A stretch of DNA of 64,000 nucleotides from Endobacterium cereale (GTDB taxonomy: Bacteria; Pseudomonadota; Alphaproteobacteria; Rhizobiales; Rhizobiaceae): the NCBI RefSeq assembly GCF_009617585.1, contig NZ_WIXI01000049.1, positions 292,531 to 356,530 of the forward strand, written 5' to 3'. The position numbers and the translations under genes were made by a program. Numbering within the stretch: the stretch's first letter is position 1; the number at the start of each line of letters is the position of its first letter. The notes under the pieces are model-generated. The model did not search any database and was not told where the DNA came from. It saw only the letters and a list, made by a program, of their open reading frames with translations. Positions 8,405 to 17,186 of this stretch are shown here, piece after piece.

Positions 8405-10455
8405 TTATCGGCACAGCCGGCCATATCGACCACGGCAAGACGACGCTGGTGAAAGCGCTGACCGGCACCGATGCCGACCGCCTGAAGGAAGAAAAGGCGC
8501 GCGGCATCACCATCGATCTCGGTTTTGCCTATGCCAGATTTGCCGGCGATGCCGTCACCGGTTTTATCGACGTGCCCGGCCATGAAAAGTTCATTCACAC
8601 CATGCTGGCCGGTGCCGGCGGCATCGATTATGCGCTGCTGGTGATCGCAGCCGACGACGGCATCAAGCCGCAGGCACGCGAACATCTTGCCATTCTCGAC
8701 CTTCTCGGCATTTCTCGAGGCATCGTCGCTCTCACCAAGGCCGATCTGGTTGATGCCGACCGCCTGACCGTCGTCACCAACGATATTCGCGCCTTGCTCG
8801 TCCCGACACGGCTGAGAGACATCGACATCCTGCCCGTGTCGGCCGCGACGGGTCAAGGGATCGAAGAGCTGAAATCCATCCTTGCCGAAGCCGAGCGCAA
8901 CACGGTCGAAACCGCCACGGAAGGCCGGTTCCGTCTCGCCGTCGACCGTTCCTTCACGCTATCGGGCGCCGGCACCGTCGTCACCGGCACGGTATTGTCC
9001 GGCTCGGTTGCGATCGGCGATACCGTCACCGTCTCGCCCGCCGGCCTCCTCGCCCGCGTCCGCTCCATCCACGCCCAAAACATGGCTGTCGAACGCGGTT
9101 TTGCCGGCCAGCGCTGCGCCCTCAACGTTGCCGGCGAGGCGATTGCCAAGGACGCCATCCATCGCGGCGACATGGTGGTCGATCCCGCCCTGCACGCCCC
9201 GACCGAACGCATCGACGCCGAGCTTACCGTTCTCGCCAGCGAACCAAAAGCTATTGGCCAATGGTTTTCTGCCCGCTTTCATCATGAAAGCGTCGAGGCC
9301 GGTGTTCGCATCGTGCCGCTCGAAGGTCCGGTCGCGCCCGGCGACACCGCGCGTGTGCAGCTCGTGCTGGACCGCCCGATTGCCGCCGCCGTCGGCGACC
9401 GCTTCATTCTCCGCGATGTCTCTGCCCAGCGCACGATCGGCGGCGGCGCCTTGATCGACCTGCGCCCGCCGGCCAGAAAACGTCGCACTCCCGAACGGCT
9501 AGAACAACTGACGGCAGCAGCCAAACCCACGTCTGCCGAACAACTGTCCGCCCTCATCGATACCGCCCCCTATCTGGTCGATCTCAACACATTTGGCCGC
9601 GACCGAGCGATGTCGCCGCAGCAATTGAATGCCGCGATGGCAGCAGCCGGCATCGTGCTGGTCGAAGCTTCCGGCATTGCCTATGCCATGTCGGCAAAAA
9701 ACCGCGCTGCCTTTACGACACAACTCACCGACCTGCTGACGGCTTTCCACACGGAAAACCCGGAACTGCAGGGTCAGGGCCGCGAGCGCCTGCGCATGGC
9801 GATGACACCCCGCCTGCCCGCCCCCGCTTTCCTTGCCGTCATGCGTACAGAGACGGCAGCAGAAAACATCGTGCTCGAGGGCGCTTTCGTGCGCCTGCCC
9901 GGCCACATCGCCCAGTTGGGCGAAACGGAAGAAGCGCTTTACGCCGAAATCCTGCCGCATCTCACCGGTGAGAACCGTTTTCGCCCGCCGCGCGTGCGCG
10001 ATTTTGTTGAACTGATCGGCGGCGATGAACGCGAGATCAGGCGTGTCCTAAAACTCTGCGCCCGGCTCGGCCGCGTCGACCAGATCCGCCACGATCACTT
10101 TTTTACCCGCTCGACGACAGCTGAGATGGTGGAGATCATTCGCGAAATCGCAGTCGAAGCGGAACATGGCGAATTCCAAGCCGGCGCCTTCCGCGACCGT
10201 GTGACGAGCGGTCGAAAGGTTGCCATCGAGATCCTCGACTTTTTCGACCGACATGGTGTAACGCTTCGGCGAGGCGATCTTCGCCGCATCAATCCGCATC
10301 GGCTCGATCTGTTCGGCCCGTCCGTTCCTGATGCTGATAATGGAAGAGATTCGTCCCCGGTGGGGCGTCCGGACTTCAAATCCGGGTGGGGCAGCGACGC
10401 TGTCTTGGGTGGGTTCGACTCCCATTCTCTTCCGCCATCAGGAGAAAGATCGTGA
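8401..10455 (+). CDS. selB: Selenocysteine-specific elongation factor SelB
   Basis: SelB is a GTPase that delivers Sec-tRNA(Sec) to UGA codons with a SECIS. The frame is 684 codons. The G1 motif GHIDHGKTTLV is near residue 7, DVPGHEKF near 58 and TKAD near 115; EF-Tu-like barrels and C-terminal winged-helix RNA-binding repeats follow. The conserved family part seems to end near residue 640 (RRINPHRLDLFG). The last 37 codons run through the whole tRNA(Sec) gene (residues 648-679) and stop at a TGA that overlaps the next start codon (GTGA). Whether this tail is present in the working protein is unknown. Confidence 0.94.
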   Translation: MIIGTAGHIDHGKTTLVKALTGTDADRLKEEKARGITIDLGFAYARFAGDAVTGFIDVPGHEKFIHTMLAGAGGIDYALLVIAADDGIKPQAREHLAILDLLGISRGIVALTKADLVDADRLTVVTNDIRALLVPTRLRDIDILPVSAATGQGIEELKSILAEAERNTVETATEGRFRLAVDRSFTLSGAGTVVTGTVLSGSVAIGDTVTVSPAGLLARVRSIHAQNMAVERGFAGQRCALNVAGEAIAKDAIHRGDMVVDPALHAPTERIDAELTVLASEPKAIGQWFSARFHHESVEAGVRIVPLEGPVAPGDTARVQLVLDRPIAAAVGDRFILRDVSAQRTIGGGALIDLRPPARKRRTPERLEQLTAAAKPTSAEQLSALIDTAPYLVDLNTFGRDRAMSPQQLNAAMAAAGIVLVEASGIAYAMSAKNRAAFTTQLTDLLTAFHTENPELQGQGRERLRMAMTPRLPAPAFLAVMRTETAAENIVLEGAFVRLPGHIAQLGETEEALYAEILPHLTGENRFRPPRVRDFVELIGGDEREIRRVLKLCARLGRVDQIRHDHFFTRSTTAEMVEIIREIAVEAEHGEFQAGAFRDRVTSGRKVAIEILDFFDRHGVTLRRGDLRRINPHRLDLFGPSVPDADNGRDSSPVGRPDFKSGWGSDAVLGGFDSHSLPPSGERS
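10342..10437 (+). tRNA. selC: Selenocysteine tRNA, anticodon TCA
   Basis: This 96-nt tRNA gene includes an encoded CCA (10435-10437). The acceptor stem is the 8 bp typical of tRNA(Sec): GGAAGAGA (10342-10349) with TCTCTTCC (10426-10433). The anticodon stem is CCGGA/TCCGG (10369-10373, 10381-10385) with loop CTTCAAA and anticodon TCA at 10376-10378. A long variable arm and the T-loop GGTTCGACTCC follow. It closely resembles E. coli selC. It lies on the same strand as selB and entirely inside its reading frame, in phase (32 codons). Confidence 0.97.
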
Positions 10456-10835
10456 GCAATCCTTCCGCCGAGACCGACTTCGACGACTGGGTGATCGACA
10501 CTTATGCGGATGCCGGTTCCTTCACCATGCTGTTCATTCTGGTATCGATCAGCGAGACCAGGGTCGAACTGCTGCGCTCCGCCTATCTGCATGTGGTGGG
10601 TGATGAATTGCGCTGGCCGGACATGGCAAAGCTGTTTGCCGGTGCGGGTGTAAACTGGTCCGGCGTCGTCTTTTACCGCGCCGGCCGCGAAGGACTTGTC
10701 GAGGACAGGCAAGCCAAGTCACGCCTTGCGTCGCTCGTGCGCAAGCTGGATGAAGACCGCTCGCTAATCCGCGATGGCGAGTTTTTTAATGAAGACGGGT
10801 TGCGGTTGATGATCGAGGAAATCAAGCCGAATTGA
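10452..10835 (+). CDS. Conserved-looking hypothetical protein downstream of selC
   Basis: This is a 127-residue soluble acidic protein of unknown function. The start is probably GTG 10452, which shares bases with the selB stop (GTGA) and has AGGAG at 10440-10444, 7 nt upstream and right after the tRNA CCA. The sequence opens SNPSAETDFDDWVIDTYADAG and has mixed alpha/beta character with no recognised motif. Its placement suggests it is co-transcribed with selB-selC. An upstream in-frame ATG at 10386 lies inside the tRNA gene and is unlikely. Confidence 0.72.
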   Translation: MSNPSAETDFDDWVIDTYADAGSFTMLFILVSISETRVELLRSAYLHVVGDELRWPDMAKLFAGAGVNWSGVVFYRAGREGLVEDRQAKSRLASLVRKLDEDRSLIRDGEFFNEDGLRLMIEEIKPN

Positions 10836-10854
10836 TTGGCGGAGGTTGGGGGCT

Positions 10855-10993
10855 GCCCCTCATCCGCCTGCCGGCACCTTCTCCCCGCAGGTGGGGAGAA
10901 GGAAAATCCTGGCACCGCTTCGCCTAAATCCAAGACATCGAATATGGCAAGTCCCCTCTCCCCGCCTGCGGGGAGAGGGTTAGGGTGAGGGGC
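10855..10993. repeat. Palindromic intergenic repeat, rhizobial type
   Basis: This 139-bp element is bounded by inverted ends GCCCCTCA (10855-10862) and TGAGGGGC (10986-10993). It contains two hairpins, CTTCTCCCCGC...GGGGAGAAG and CCTCTCCCCGCCTGCGGGGAGAGG. It fills the gap between two convergent genes. From memory this matches a dispersed mosaic repeat common between genes in Rhizobiaceae genomes. It may also act as a bidirectional terminator. Confidence 0.75.
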
Positions 10994-11017
10994 AAACCCC
11001 ATCCCATATTCCAGAAA

Positions 11018-12085
11018 TCAGGCCGCGATTTCCTTCGAGGAAATCGAATAGGCAAACGTCTTCGGGCTCAGGCAATCCACTTCACCGCGCGACGTCAGCG
11101 CTGCCGGATACATGAAGAAGTTTTGGCGGATCTCATTTCCCGGAAGTGTGATGTCACGCGCCGTGTTGTAACCGATCCAGTTCATTTCCCAATTGCCGAA
11201 AGCTTTCTGGCGGAAAGCCTGCACGGCATCGTTTTCCAATGGCAGCTTTTCTTCCAGCACGACCTTGCGGACATCTGCCGGATCGACCGGCACCCAGCCC
11301 TGGCCTTGGAGATAAACTTCGGCGCGACAGTGCTGCGCACCGGTAATGTCGCCGGCACGGCCGAGTGCCTTGAACTGGTCCGAGGTGGCGACACGTACGC
11401 CAAAAACATCGCGGGCGGGCAGGCCGGCGGCGCGGGCAAGTGCCGTGTAGAGGCTGTTGATGTCGGCGCATTTGCCGCCGAAATAGCCGGTTTCCAGCAT
11501 GTCCTTGACATTGCCGACACCACAACCCGCAATATTGGCATCGCGAAACGTGTTTTCGACAACCCAGTTGTAAATGGCGCGGGCCTTGTCCTCGTCCTTC
11601 TCGCGAGTGCCGATGATATTCATCGCCGTGTCCTTGACGATGCCGTCGATCGGCGCACTTGCCGTGCCGACAAGCGCGGCATCGAGTTCCGCCTGCTCAA
11701 CGGCCACACCGTCAGCCTTGCGGTTGCGGGTCTGGATCGTCTGGGTGAATTCGATCGTGCGCTTGCCATCGGTCTGCCATTCGGCGGAGAGGATATCGGC
11801 GCCTGACGTGGCGTCCTTCTTCATCTCGACCTGCTTTGAGTCCGACGTCCAGTGCGGCGCCGATGCTTTCTGGTATTCGCCGGCCGACTGGGCAACAGGC
11901 AGCCAGAGCTTTGCAGGACCGGTGACGTCGGTCAGATCGACCTTGGTGGTGACTTCAAATGTGCGCCATGCAGTCGTATCGGACACCTTGTCGGCGGCAA
12001 AAACCGGATTTGCGCCGCGTGAAATAAAGGCGGCGGCAACGGATGCCGTAGCGGCATGGCCAAGAAAACGGCGGCGGTTCAACAT
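11018..12085 (-). CDS. Tat-exported transglutaminase-like domain protein
   Basis: This 355-residue protein starts at ATG 12085 with a twin-arginine signal (MLNRRRFLGHAATASVAAAF). The C-terminal half has a transglutaminase/cysteine-protease-like core: Cys in GYFGGKCADINSLY, His in AQHCRAEVYL and Asp in WVPVDPADV form the expected Cys-His-Asp triad. The exact substrate is unknown; bacterial members are often peptidases or amide hydrolases. Upstream in-frame codons to 12232 have no Tat-compatible start. It converges on the selenium operon across the repeat. Confidence 0.88.
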   Translation of the reverse strand: MLNRRRFLGHAATASVAAAFISRGANPVFAADKVSDTTAWRTFEVTTKVDLTDVTGPAKLWLPVAQSAGEYQKASAPHWTSDSKQVEMKKDATSGADILSAEWQTDGKRTIEFTQTIQTRNRKADGVAVEQAELDAALVGTASAPIDGIVKDTAMNIIGTREKDEDKARAIYNWVVENTFRDANIAGCGVGNVKDMLETGYFGGKCADINSLYTALARAAGLPARDVFGVRVATSDQFKALGRAGDITGAQHCRAEVYLQGQGWVPVDPADVRKVVLEEKLPLENDAVQAFRQKAFGNWEMNWIGYNTARDITLPGNEIRQNFFMYPAALTSRGEVDCLSPKTFAYSISSKEIAA

Positions 12086-12250
12086 GATGGTCCAACTCCT
12101 GTCGGCTGCACATTGCCACCAAAAACCACGAGGGTTTTCGCCAACGTCCATATACAGCGGAAATAGCGATATTATATCGCTTTGCCATACTCCCTTTGTC
12201 GCTGTCGGGGAAACAGGAATTGCCCTCATCAAGCAATTTTGACGCAGACG

Positions 12251-12643
12251 TCAGCAGTTTGCGGTCGTCTTATCCGGCTCTGATTTCGGCATGGGCATGG
12301 TGAGATCGAGACCGCGCGCCGTCGGGGGCTGCCAGGTCTTCGATTCCGGCAGCGCCCCTTGTGGATTGGTGCTGGTATGCTGGCCACCCGTGCCGCCGGT
12401 CCAGCCGGTGGACCCGGTATTGCCGGGCGCGGTGCCGGCGGCTGAATCCGTATCGGCGGGCGTCGCAGCTTCGGCCTCGCCAGCAGCATTGCAGGCGACG
12501 TTGCTTTCAAGACTCTGGGTCGAAGGTGGTGTGCCCGGGGCGCTGGTCTGGGCGGCCCCAGGCGCGGCCGCCAACATCAGCACCAGGGCAGGCGCCGTCG
12601 CACCAGCCAGAAAAGTCAGGGTTTTCAATCGGGATACGGGCAT
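12251..12643 (-). CDS. Small secreted Gly/Thr/Pro-rich hypothetical protein
   Basis: This 130-residue protein has a signal peptide (about residues 1-31, hydrophobic core LAGATAPALVLMLAAAPGAAQ). The mature region is low-complexity, rich in Gly, Thr, Ser and Pro, with two cysteines (one near residue 51 and the C-terminal residue) that might form a disulfide. No family is recognised. It is preceded by a plausible ribosome-binding site (GGAGG) and sits just downstream of selD on the same strand. Confidence 0.65.
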   Translation of the reverse strand: MPVSRLKTLTFLAGATAPALVLMLAAAPGAAQTSAPGTPPSTQSLESNVACNAAGEAEAATPADTDSAAGTAPGNTGSTGWTGGTGGQHTSTNPQGALPESKTWQPPTARGLDLTMPMPKSEPDKTTANC

Positions 12644-12708
12644 GGGGAACCTCCATCAGTTCCTTTCCAAACGCCCGCACCCACAAGCTTGTTCCTTCAA
12701 AGCGCTGC

Positions 12709-13758
12709 TCAGCCGTCGACGATTATTCCGGCAGATCCCTCTTCCACCGTGCCGACGATCGATGCGAGCGGATAACCGGCAGCCCGTATCTCTTCAACCA
12801 GTGCATCAGCCCTGTCTGCCGAGACCGAAACCAGAAGCCCACCCGAAGTCTGCGGATCGGCCAGCAGCATACGCTGCCATTCCGGCATGCCTTCCGGCAA
12901 CGTGATCGCCTCCCCATAACTGGCCCAGTTGCGACCCGAAGCGCCGGTGATGAACCCTTGCTGCGCCAGTTCTTCCGCCTTGGTGAGAAACGGAATGTCA
13001 GCAAGCTTCAGCCGCAGCGTCAAGCCGGAGGCGCGTGCCATTTCCAGCCCGTGGCCGAGAATACCAAAACCCGTGACGTCGGTGATCGCGTGCACTTGCC
13101 GGTTGGCCGCAAGCTCGGTACCCACCTCGTTAAGCAGCGTCGTGGAAGCGATCATCTCGTCATAAGCGGCGGTCGGCAGTGCGTTCTTCTTGATCGCCGA
13201 GGAATAGATGCCGATACCGATGCCCTTGGTCAGGATCAGCTTGTCACCCGCTTTCGCACCGCCATTGCGGCGCACCTGGCTCGGATGGCAGATGCCGATG
13301 ACGGCCAGCCCGTAGATCGGCTCGACGCTGTCGATCGAATGGCCGCCGGCAACCGGGATGCCGGCGGTGGAACAGATGGCCGCGCCACCTTCCAGGATCT
13401 TGCCGATGGTTTCCGGTGCCAGCTTGTTGATCGGCATCCCTAAAATGGCGAGCGCGAGGATCGGCTTGCCGCCCATGGCATAAACGTCGGAAATGGCATT
13501 GGCGGCGGCGATACGGCCGAATTCGTAAGGGTCATCCACCATTGGCATGAAAAAATCGGTGGTGGCGATCACGCAGGTATTGTCGTCGATCTGCCAGACA
13601 GCGGCGTCATCGGCCATCTCGTTGCCGACGAGCAGTTGCGCAAACGGCTGTGCGGCCGGCTGACCTGCCAGCAGTTTCTGCAGAACGGCGGGCGCCAGCT
13701 TGCAGCCGCAGCCACCGCCATGCGCCAGTTCGGTCAAACGGAAGGATGTTTCTGCCAT
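12709..13758 (-). CDS. selD: Selenide, water dikinase (selenophosphate synthetase)
   Basis: SelD makes selenophosphate, the selenium donor for SelA, from selenide and ATP. The protein has 349 residues (E. coli SelD 347). The N-terminal glycine-rich active site HGGGCGCK carries catalytic Cys17 and Lys20, so this SelD itself uses cysteine, not selenocysteine. Asp-rich metal and ATP sites (DDAAVW, TTDFF, GGHSID) follow. No 2-selenouridine synthase was seen in the window. The gene is on the opposite strand from the fdo-sel operon and about 2 kb beyond selC. Confidence 0.96.
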   Translation of the reverse strand: MAETSFRLTELAHGGGCGCKLAPAVLQKLLAGQPAAQPFAQLLVGNEMADDAAVWQIDDNTCVIATTDFFMPMVDDPYEFGRIAAANAISDVYAMGGKPILALAILGMPINKLAPETIGKILEGGAAICSTAGIPVAGGHSIDSVEPIYGLAVIGICHPSQVRRNGGAKAGDKLILTKGIGIGIYSSAIKKNALPTAAYDEMIASTTLLNEVGTELAANRQVHAITDVTGFGILGHGLEMARASGLTLRLKLADIPFLTKAEELAQQGFITGASGRNWASYGEAITLPEGMPEWQRMLLADPQTSGGLLVSVSADRADALVEEIRAAGYPLASIVGTVEEGSAGIIVDG

Positions 13759-13924
13759 AATATCGCTCCCGAGCCATTCATGGCTCGCTTATTCCGTGGC
13801 ACTTCGAACCGCGAACCGACATCGAAGCCCAAGTTTGGCTCTATCATCCGAACGATCGTCCTGTCAGCGAAAACCGATCGCCTGACACGATTTTGAATGC
13901 AGTCGCATCGCCGAATCGGCACAG

Positions 13925-13954
13925 AAAAAGGGAGGGCCGCATGGCAGCCCTCCC
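13925..13954 (-). terminator. Rho-independent terminator of the chemoreceptor gene
   Basis: Read on the minus strand, an 8-bp stem GGGAGGGC/GCCCTCCC (13954-13947 with 13937-13930) is followed by five T (13929-13925). It lies about 50 nt after the stop of the methyl-accepting chemotaxis gene. Confidence 0.85.
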
Positions 13955-14005
13955 CCAACTCATTTGATCATGTCAGCCGGATTTCATTGACCCGGCAGAG
14001 GAAAA

Positions 14006-15928
14006 TCAGAACTCGGTCCAGTTCTGCTCCACGGCCACGGCAGCATTGCCGTTAAAGGCGCTGGCCACCTTGCGCACCATGGAACGGGCCGGAGAAGCAA
14101 CCGGCGCATCCTGCCGGCTGGCGACGCGGGCGAGCTGCGCTTCACCCAGCTTGAACTGAGCAAGAAGCTCGTTCAGCGAGGCAACCTCGCGGGCAAGGCC
14201 ATGGCTGGCGGCGGTCTGTTCTTCCACCATCGCCGCGTTCTTCTGGGTTTCCTGGTCCATCGAGTTGACGGCGGTGTTGATCTGCTGGAGGCCGGTGGAC
14301 TGTTCCTGCGCGCTTTCGACGATCGCCGCCACGTGACGGTTGATCTCCTGAACTTCGACCACGATCTTTTCCAGCGCCGTACCGGTCGCACCGACCAGAT
14401 CGACGCCCTCCTGAACCTGCACGTTCGAAGTGGTGATCAGCGTCTTGATCTCCTTCGCCGCATTGGCGGAACGCTGAGCAAGCTCACGCACTTCCTGTGC
14501 AACGACCGCAAACCCCTTGCCCGCTTCACCAGCACGCGCCGCTTCAACGCCTGCGTTCAGAGCAAGCAGGTTGGTCTGGAAGGCGATATCGTCGATCACG
14601 CCGATGATATTGCCGATCTCGCTCGAAGATTTTTCGATTTTCTCCATGGCGATGACAGCCCGGCGAACGACTTCACCGGAATGCTCGGCTTCCTGGCGGG
14701 TGCGCGACACCAGCGCACCGGCTTCCTGCGCACGCTTGGTCGAATCCTTCACCGTGGTGGTGATCTCTTCGAGAGCGGCAGCCGTTTCCTCCACGGCCGC
14801 TGCCTGCTGTTCGGTACGCTTGGCCAAGTCGTCGGCGGCAGCCTTGATCTCGTTGGCACCGGCATCAATGCCGCGAGCATTGTTGGCAACACTCTTCAAC
14901 GCATCCTGCAGCTTGGCGGCAGAGGCGTTGAAGTCCGTGCGCACACCATCCAGCGAAGCCGCAAAACCGTGATCGATGCGATAGGCGACGTTGCCGTCAG
15001 ACAGTTGCGACAGGCCGGTCGCCAGATTGTCGACTGCGAATTTGACGTCAGCGGATTCCTTGGCCTTGGCGGCTTCGCGCTCGATGCGCTCCTGCTCAGA
15101 CAGCGAGCGATTGGCAGCCGCTTGCTTTTCAAGGTTGATGCGCTCTATGGCATTGTCGCGGAACACGGCAACGGCTTCGGCCATCTGACCGACCTCGTCC
15201 TTGCGCTCCAGCCCGGCGATCCCTTCTGCCGTCTCCCCACCGGCAAGAGAAATCATCCGCTGCTGCAGGCGTGCGATCGGCCCGGAAATGCCGCGCGAGG
15301 CCACGAACAGCGAAGCAACAATGGCCGCCAGAAAGATCACGCCGAGGCTGGCCAAAAGCGTGGTGATGGTGCTGCTGACGGAGGTGCTGATCGCATCCGC
15401 TTCCGCAATGACTGCCTTGGTGTTGGCGATGTTCCAGTCGCGCAGATCGTCACGCAGCTTGCCGATATCCGGATCGACGCCGGCCATGATAGCCTTTGCT
15501 TCGGCAAGTTTTCCGTCGTTGATCATCGCCACAGCCTTGTCCGTCTCGGCCGTGATGGCGCGGGCACGGTTTTCAAAAGCATCGAGCGTGGCGGACTGTT
15601 CCGGAATGAGCTTCTTGGCACTGGCGAAGCGCGCAAAAACGGCGCCCTTGCCGCTCTCATAGTTCTTGGCAACATAGGCGCGGAAGTCGGCCGCGCTGTC
15701 ATAGGTCATCAGCTGATAGGCGCTGTAAGCCACAGAGTTGATGGAGGTTGCGGCGCGGGAAACGTCCGTCGCGGCCACATTGTCCTTTGCGATGAAGGCA
15801 TAATAGCGATCGTCGGAGCTGCTATAATTGTAGGACAGGACGCCGACACCGGCGATCCCGACAAAACAGATCGGCAAGATCAGGGACAGTATTTTCGTGC
15901 GGATTTTCGCGTTGGATAGAAAAGACAT
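14006..15928 (-). CDS. Methyl-accepting chemotaxis protein
   Basis: This is a transmembrane chemoreceptor of 640 residues. A first membrane segment lies near residues 12-35. A helical periplasmic domain follows (about 36-190), then a second membrane segment near 190-212, a HAMP region and the signalling domain. The kinase-contact hairpin tip reads IDDIAFQTNLLALNAGVEAARAG (partial). The C-terminus ends NWTEF, similar to the NWETF tether for CheR/CheB. ATG 15928 gives a normal N-terminal membrane anchor (MSFLSNAKIRTKIL); the longer frame upstream is charged and unlikely. No ligand can be predicted. Confidence 0.95.
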   Translation of the reverse strand: MSFLSNAKIRTKILSLILPICFVGIAGVGVLSYNYSSSDDRYYAFIAKDNVAATDVSRAATSINSVAYSAYQLMTYDSAADFRAYVAKNYESGKGAVFARFASAKKLIPEQSATLDAFENRARAITAETDKAVAMINDGKLAEAKAIMAGVDPDIGKLRDDLRDWNIANTKAVIAEADAISTSVSSTITTLLASLGVIFLAAIVASLFVASRGISGPIARLQQRMISLAGGETAEGIAGLERKDEVGQMAEAVAVFRDNAIERINLEKQAAANRSLSEQERIEREAAKAKESADVKFAVDNLATGLSQLSDGNVAYRIDHGFAASLDGVRTDFNASAAKLQDALKSVANNARGIDAGANEIKAAADDLAKRTEQQAAAVEETAAALEEITTTVKDSTKRAQEAGALVSRTRQEAEHSGEVVRRAVIAMEKIEKSSSEIGNIIGVIDDIAFQTNLLALNAGVEAARAGEAGKGFAVVAQEVRELAQRSANAAKEIKTLITTSNVQVQEGVDLVGATGTALEKIVVEVQEINRHVAAIVESAQEQSTGLQQINTAVNSMDQETQKNAAMVEEQTAASHGLAREVASLNELLAQFKLGEAQLARVASRQDAPVASPARSMVRKVASAFNGNAAVAVEQNWTEF

Positions 15929-16187
15929 GGCACACCACGGGGCGGGCGAGCACCGTGACGCCGCACGGAAACTCGCAAGGTGAAGGGAAATTTTTGAAAG
16001 CTGACATCGCGCTGGAACGAGCCAATCATCGGCTCGCGCAGACGCTAGAAGCAAGATGATTAATCGCAGATTAAATCAGGTTTTAATCAAACGAAAAAAG
16101 TTGAATCGCTGACGATTTCTCGGGAAACAATATATCGAAAGTGGCACAGAAAGCCGAAAACACCCTCATTGAGAGCATTTCGGTATT

Positions 16188-17066
16188 TCACCAGCTTACA
16201 TCCGGAAAGGCATTCAATGGCAATTTCAGGTAGCGCCTGCCATCGTCTTCCGGCTCAGGCAAAGCCCCTGCATTGAGATTGACCTGCAGGGCATGCAAGA
16301 GGAGTTTCGGGAATGGCAATGTTGCATCACGCTCCTTGCGGGCTGTGATAAAATCGGCACCCATTCCCTGCAGATGGATGTTATTTTCCTTCTGCTCGGC
16401 AACCGTACTTTCCCAGAGGGGCGCGCGGCCGTCGGGACAATAATCATGGCCGGTGAACAACCGCGTCTCATCCGGCAGCGCAAGGATCTTCTCGATCGAT
16501 GCCCACAGCGTCTCCGCACTGCCGCCGGGGAAATCGGCACGCGCCGAACCACTGTCGGGCATGAACAGCGTATCGTGGATAAAGGCGGCATCGCCAATCA
16601 GATAGGTGATCGAGGCCAGCGTATGCCCCGGCGAATGGATGACCTCCACCTCCATCTCGCCGATCGCAAAACGCTCGCCATCGACAAACAGCCGGTCCCA
16701 TTGCGAACCATCACCGGCAAGGCCGGGCATGTTGTAGAGCTTGCGCCACAACGCCTGCACCTTCACCACCTCGGCGCCGATCGCCGTCGGCACACCGGTC
16801 TTTTCCTTGAGGTAGCTGGCGGCCGAAAAATGATCGGCATGCGGATGGGTGTCGAGAATCCATTGCAGGGTAAAACCCTGCTCCGCGATATAGGCAAGGA
16901 TGGCATCGGCGTGGCGGGTCGCCGTCGAACCGGACTTTTCATCGTAATCCAGCACCGGGTCGATGATCGCACAGGCATGCGTCTTCGGGCAGGCAACAAC
17001 GTACTGAATGCTGCCGGTGCGTTCGTCGTAAAAACCCTTGACCAGCGGATGTGCCGGAACCGTCAT
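16188..17066 (-). CDS. MBL-fold hydrolase, persulfide dioxygenase/Blh-like
   Basis: This is a metallo-beta-lactamase-fold protein of 292 residues. It carries the THPHADHFSAA metal motif (HxHxDH), IHSPGHT and FTGHDYCPDG. The last two are typical of the ETHE1/Blh persulfide dioxygenase group, which oxidises glutathione persulfide using mononuclear iron. ATG 17066 is chosen because AAGAAGG lies 8 nt upstream; an in-frame ATG at 17093 is the alternative. It stands alone behind the mqo terminator. A rhodanese or sulfur regulator is not adjacent, so the physiological role is inferred only from the family. Confidence 0.88.
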   Translation of the reverse strand: MTVPAHPLVKGFYDERTGSIQYVVACPKTHACAIIDPVLDYDEKSGSTATRHADAILAYIAEQGFTLQWILDTHPHADHFSAASYLKEKTGVPTAIGAEVVKVQALWRKLYNMPGLAGDGSQWDRLFVDGERFAIGEMEVEVIHSPGHTLASITYLIGDAAFIHDTLFMPDSGSARADFPGGSAETLWASIEKILALPDETRLFTGHDYCPDGRAPLWESTVAEQKENNIHLQGMGADFITARKERDATLPFPKLLLHALQVNLNAGALPEPEDDGRRYLKLPLNAFPDVSW

Positions 17067-17140
17067 GCGTATGCCCTTCTTTATTTCCGCCATATCCCTA
17101 ACCGATTGGCCTGAAAATCGGAACCCGCCTGCATAAACGC

Positions 17141-17163
17141 AAAAGGCCCCGACAAGCGGGGCC
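17141..17163 (-). terminator. Terminator of mqo
   Basis: On the minus strand a 7-bp GC stem GGCCCCG/CGGGGCC (17163-17157 with 17151-17145) is followed by TTTT (17144-17141). It lies 24 nt past the mqo stop. Confidence 0.85.
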
Positions 17164-17186
17164 TTCGCATGCATTCATGACAACAA

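Noticed and set aside
10985..11806. Long plus-strand open frame opposite the transglutaminase-like gene
   Set aside because: It lies antisense to a gene with Tat signal and catalytic triad; its protein is low-complexity and without motifs.
14201..15919. 572-codon plus-strand frame opposite the chemoreceptor gene
   Set aside because: Shadow frame caused by high GC; the opposite strand has full chemoreceptor domains.
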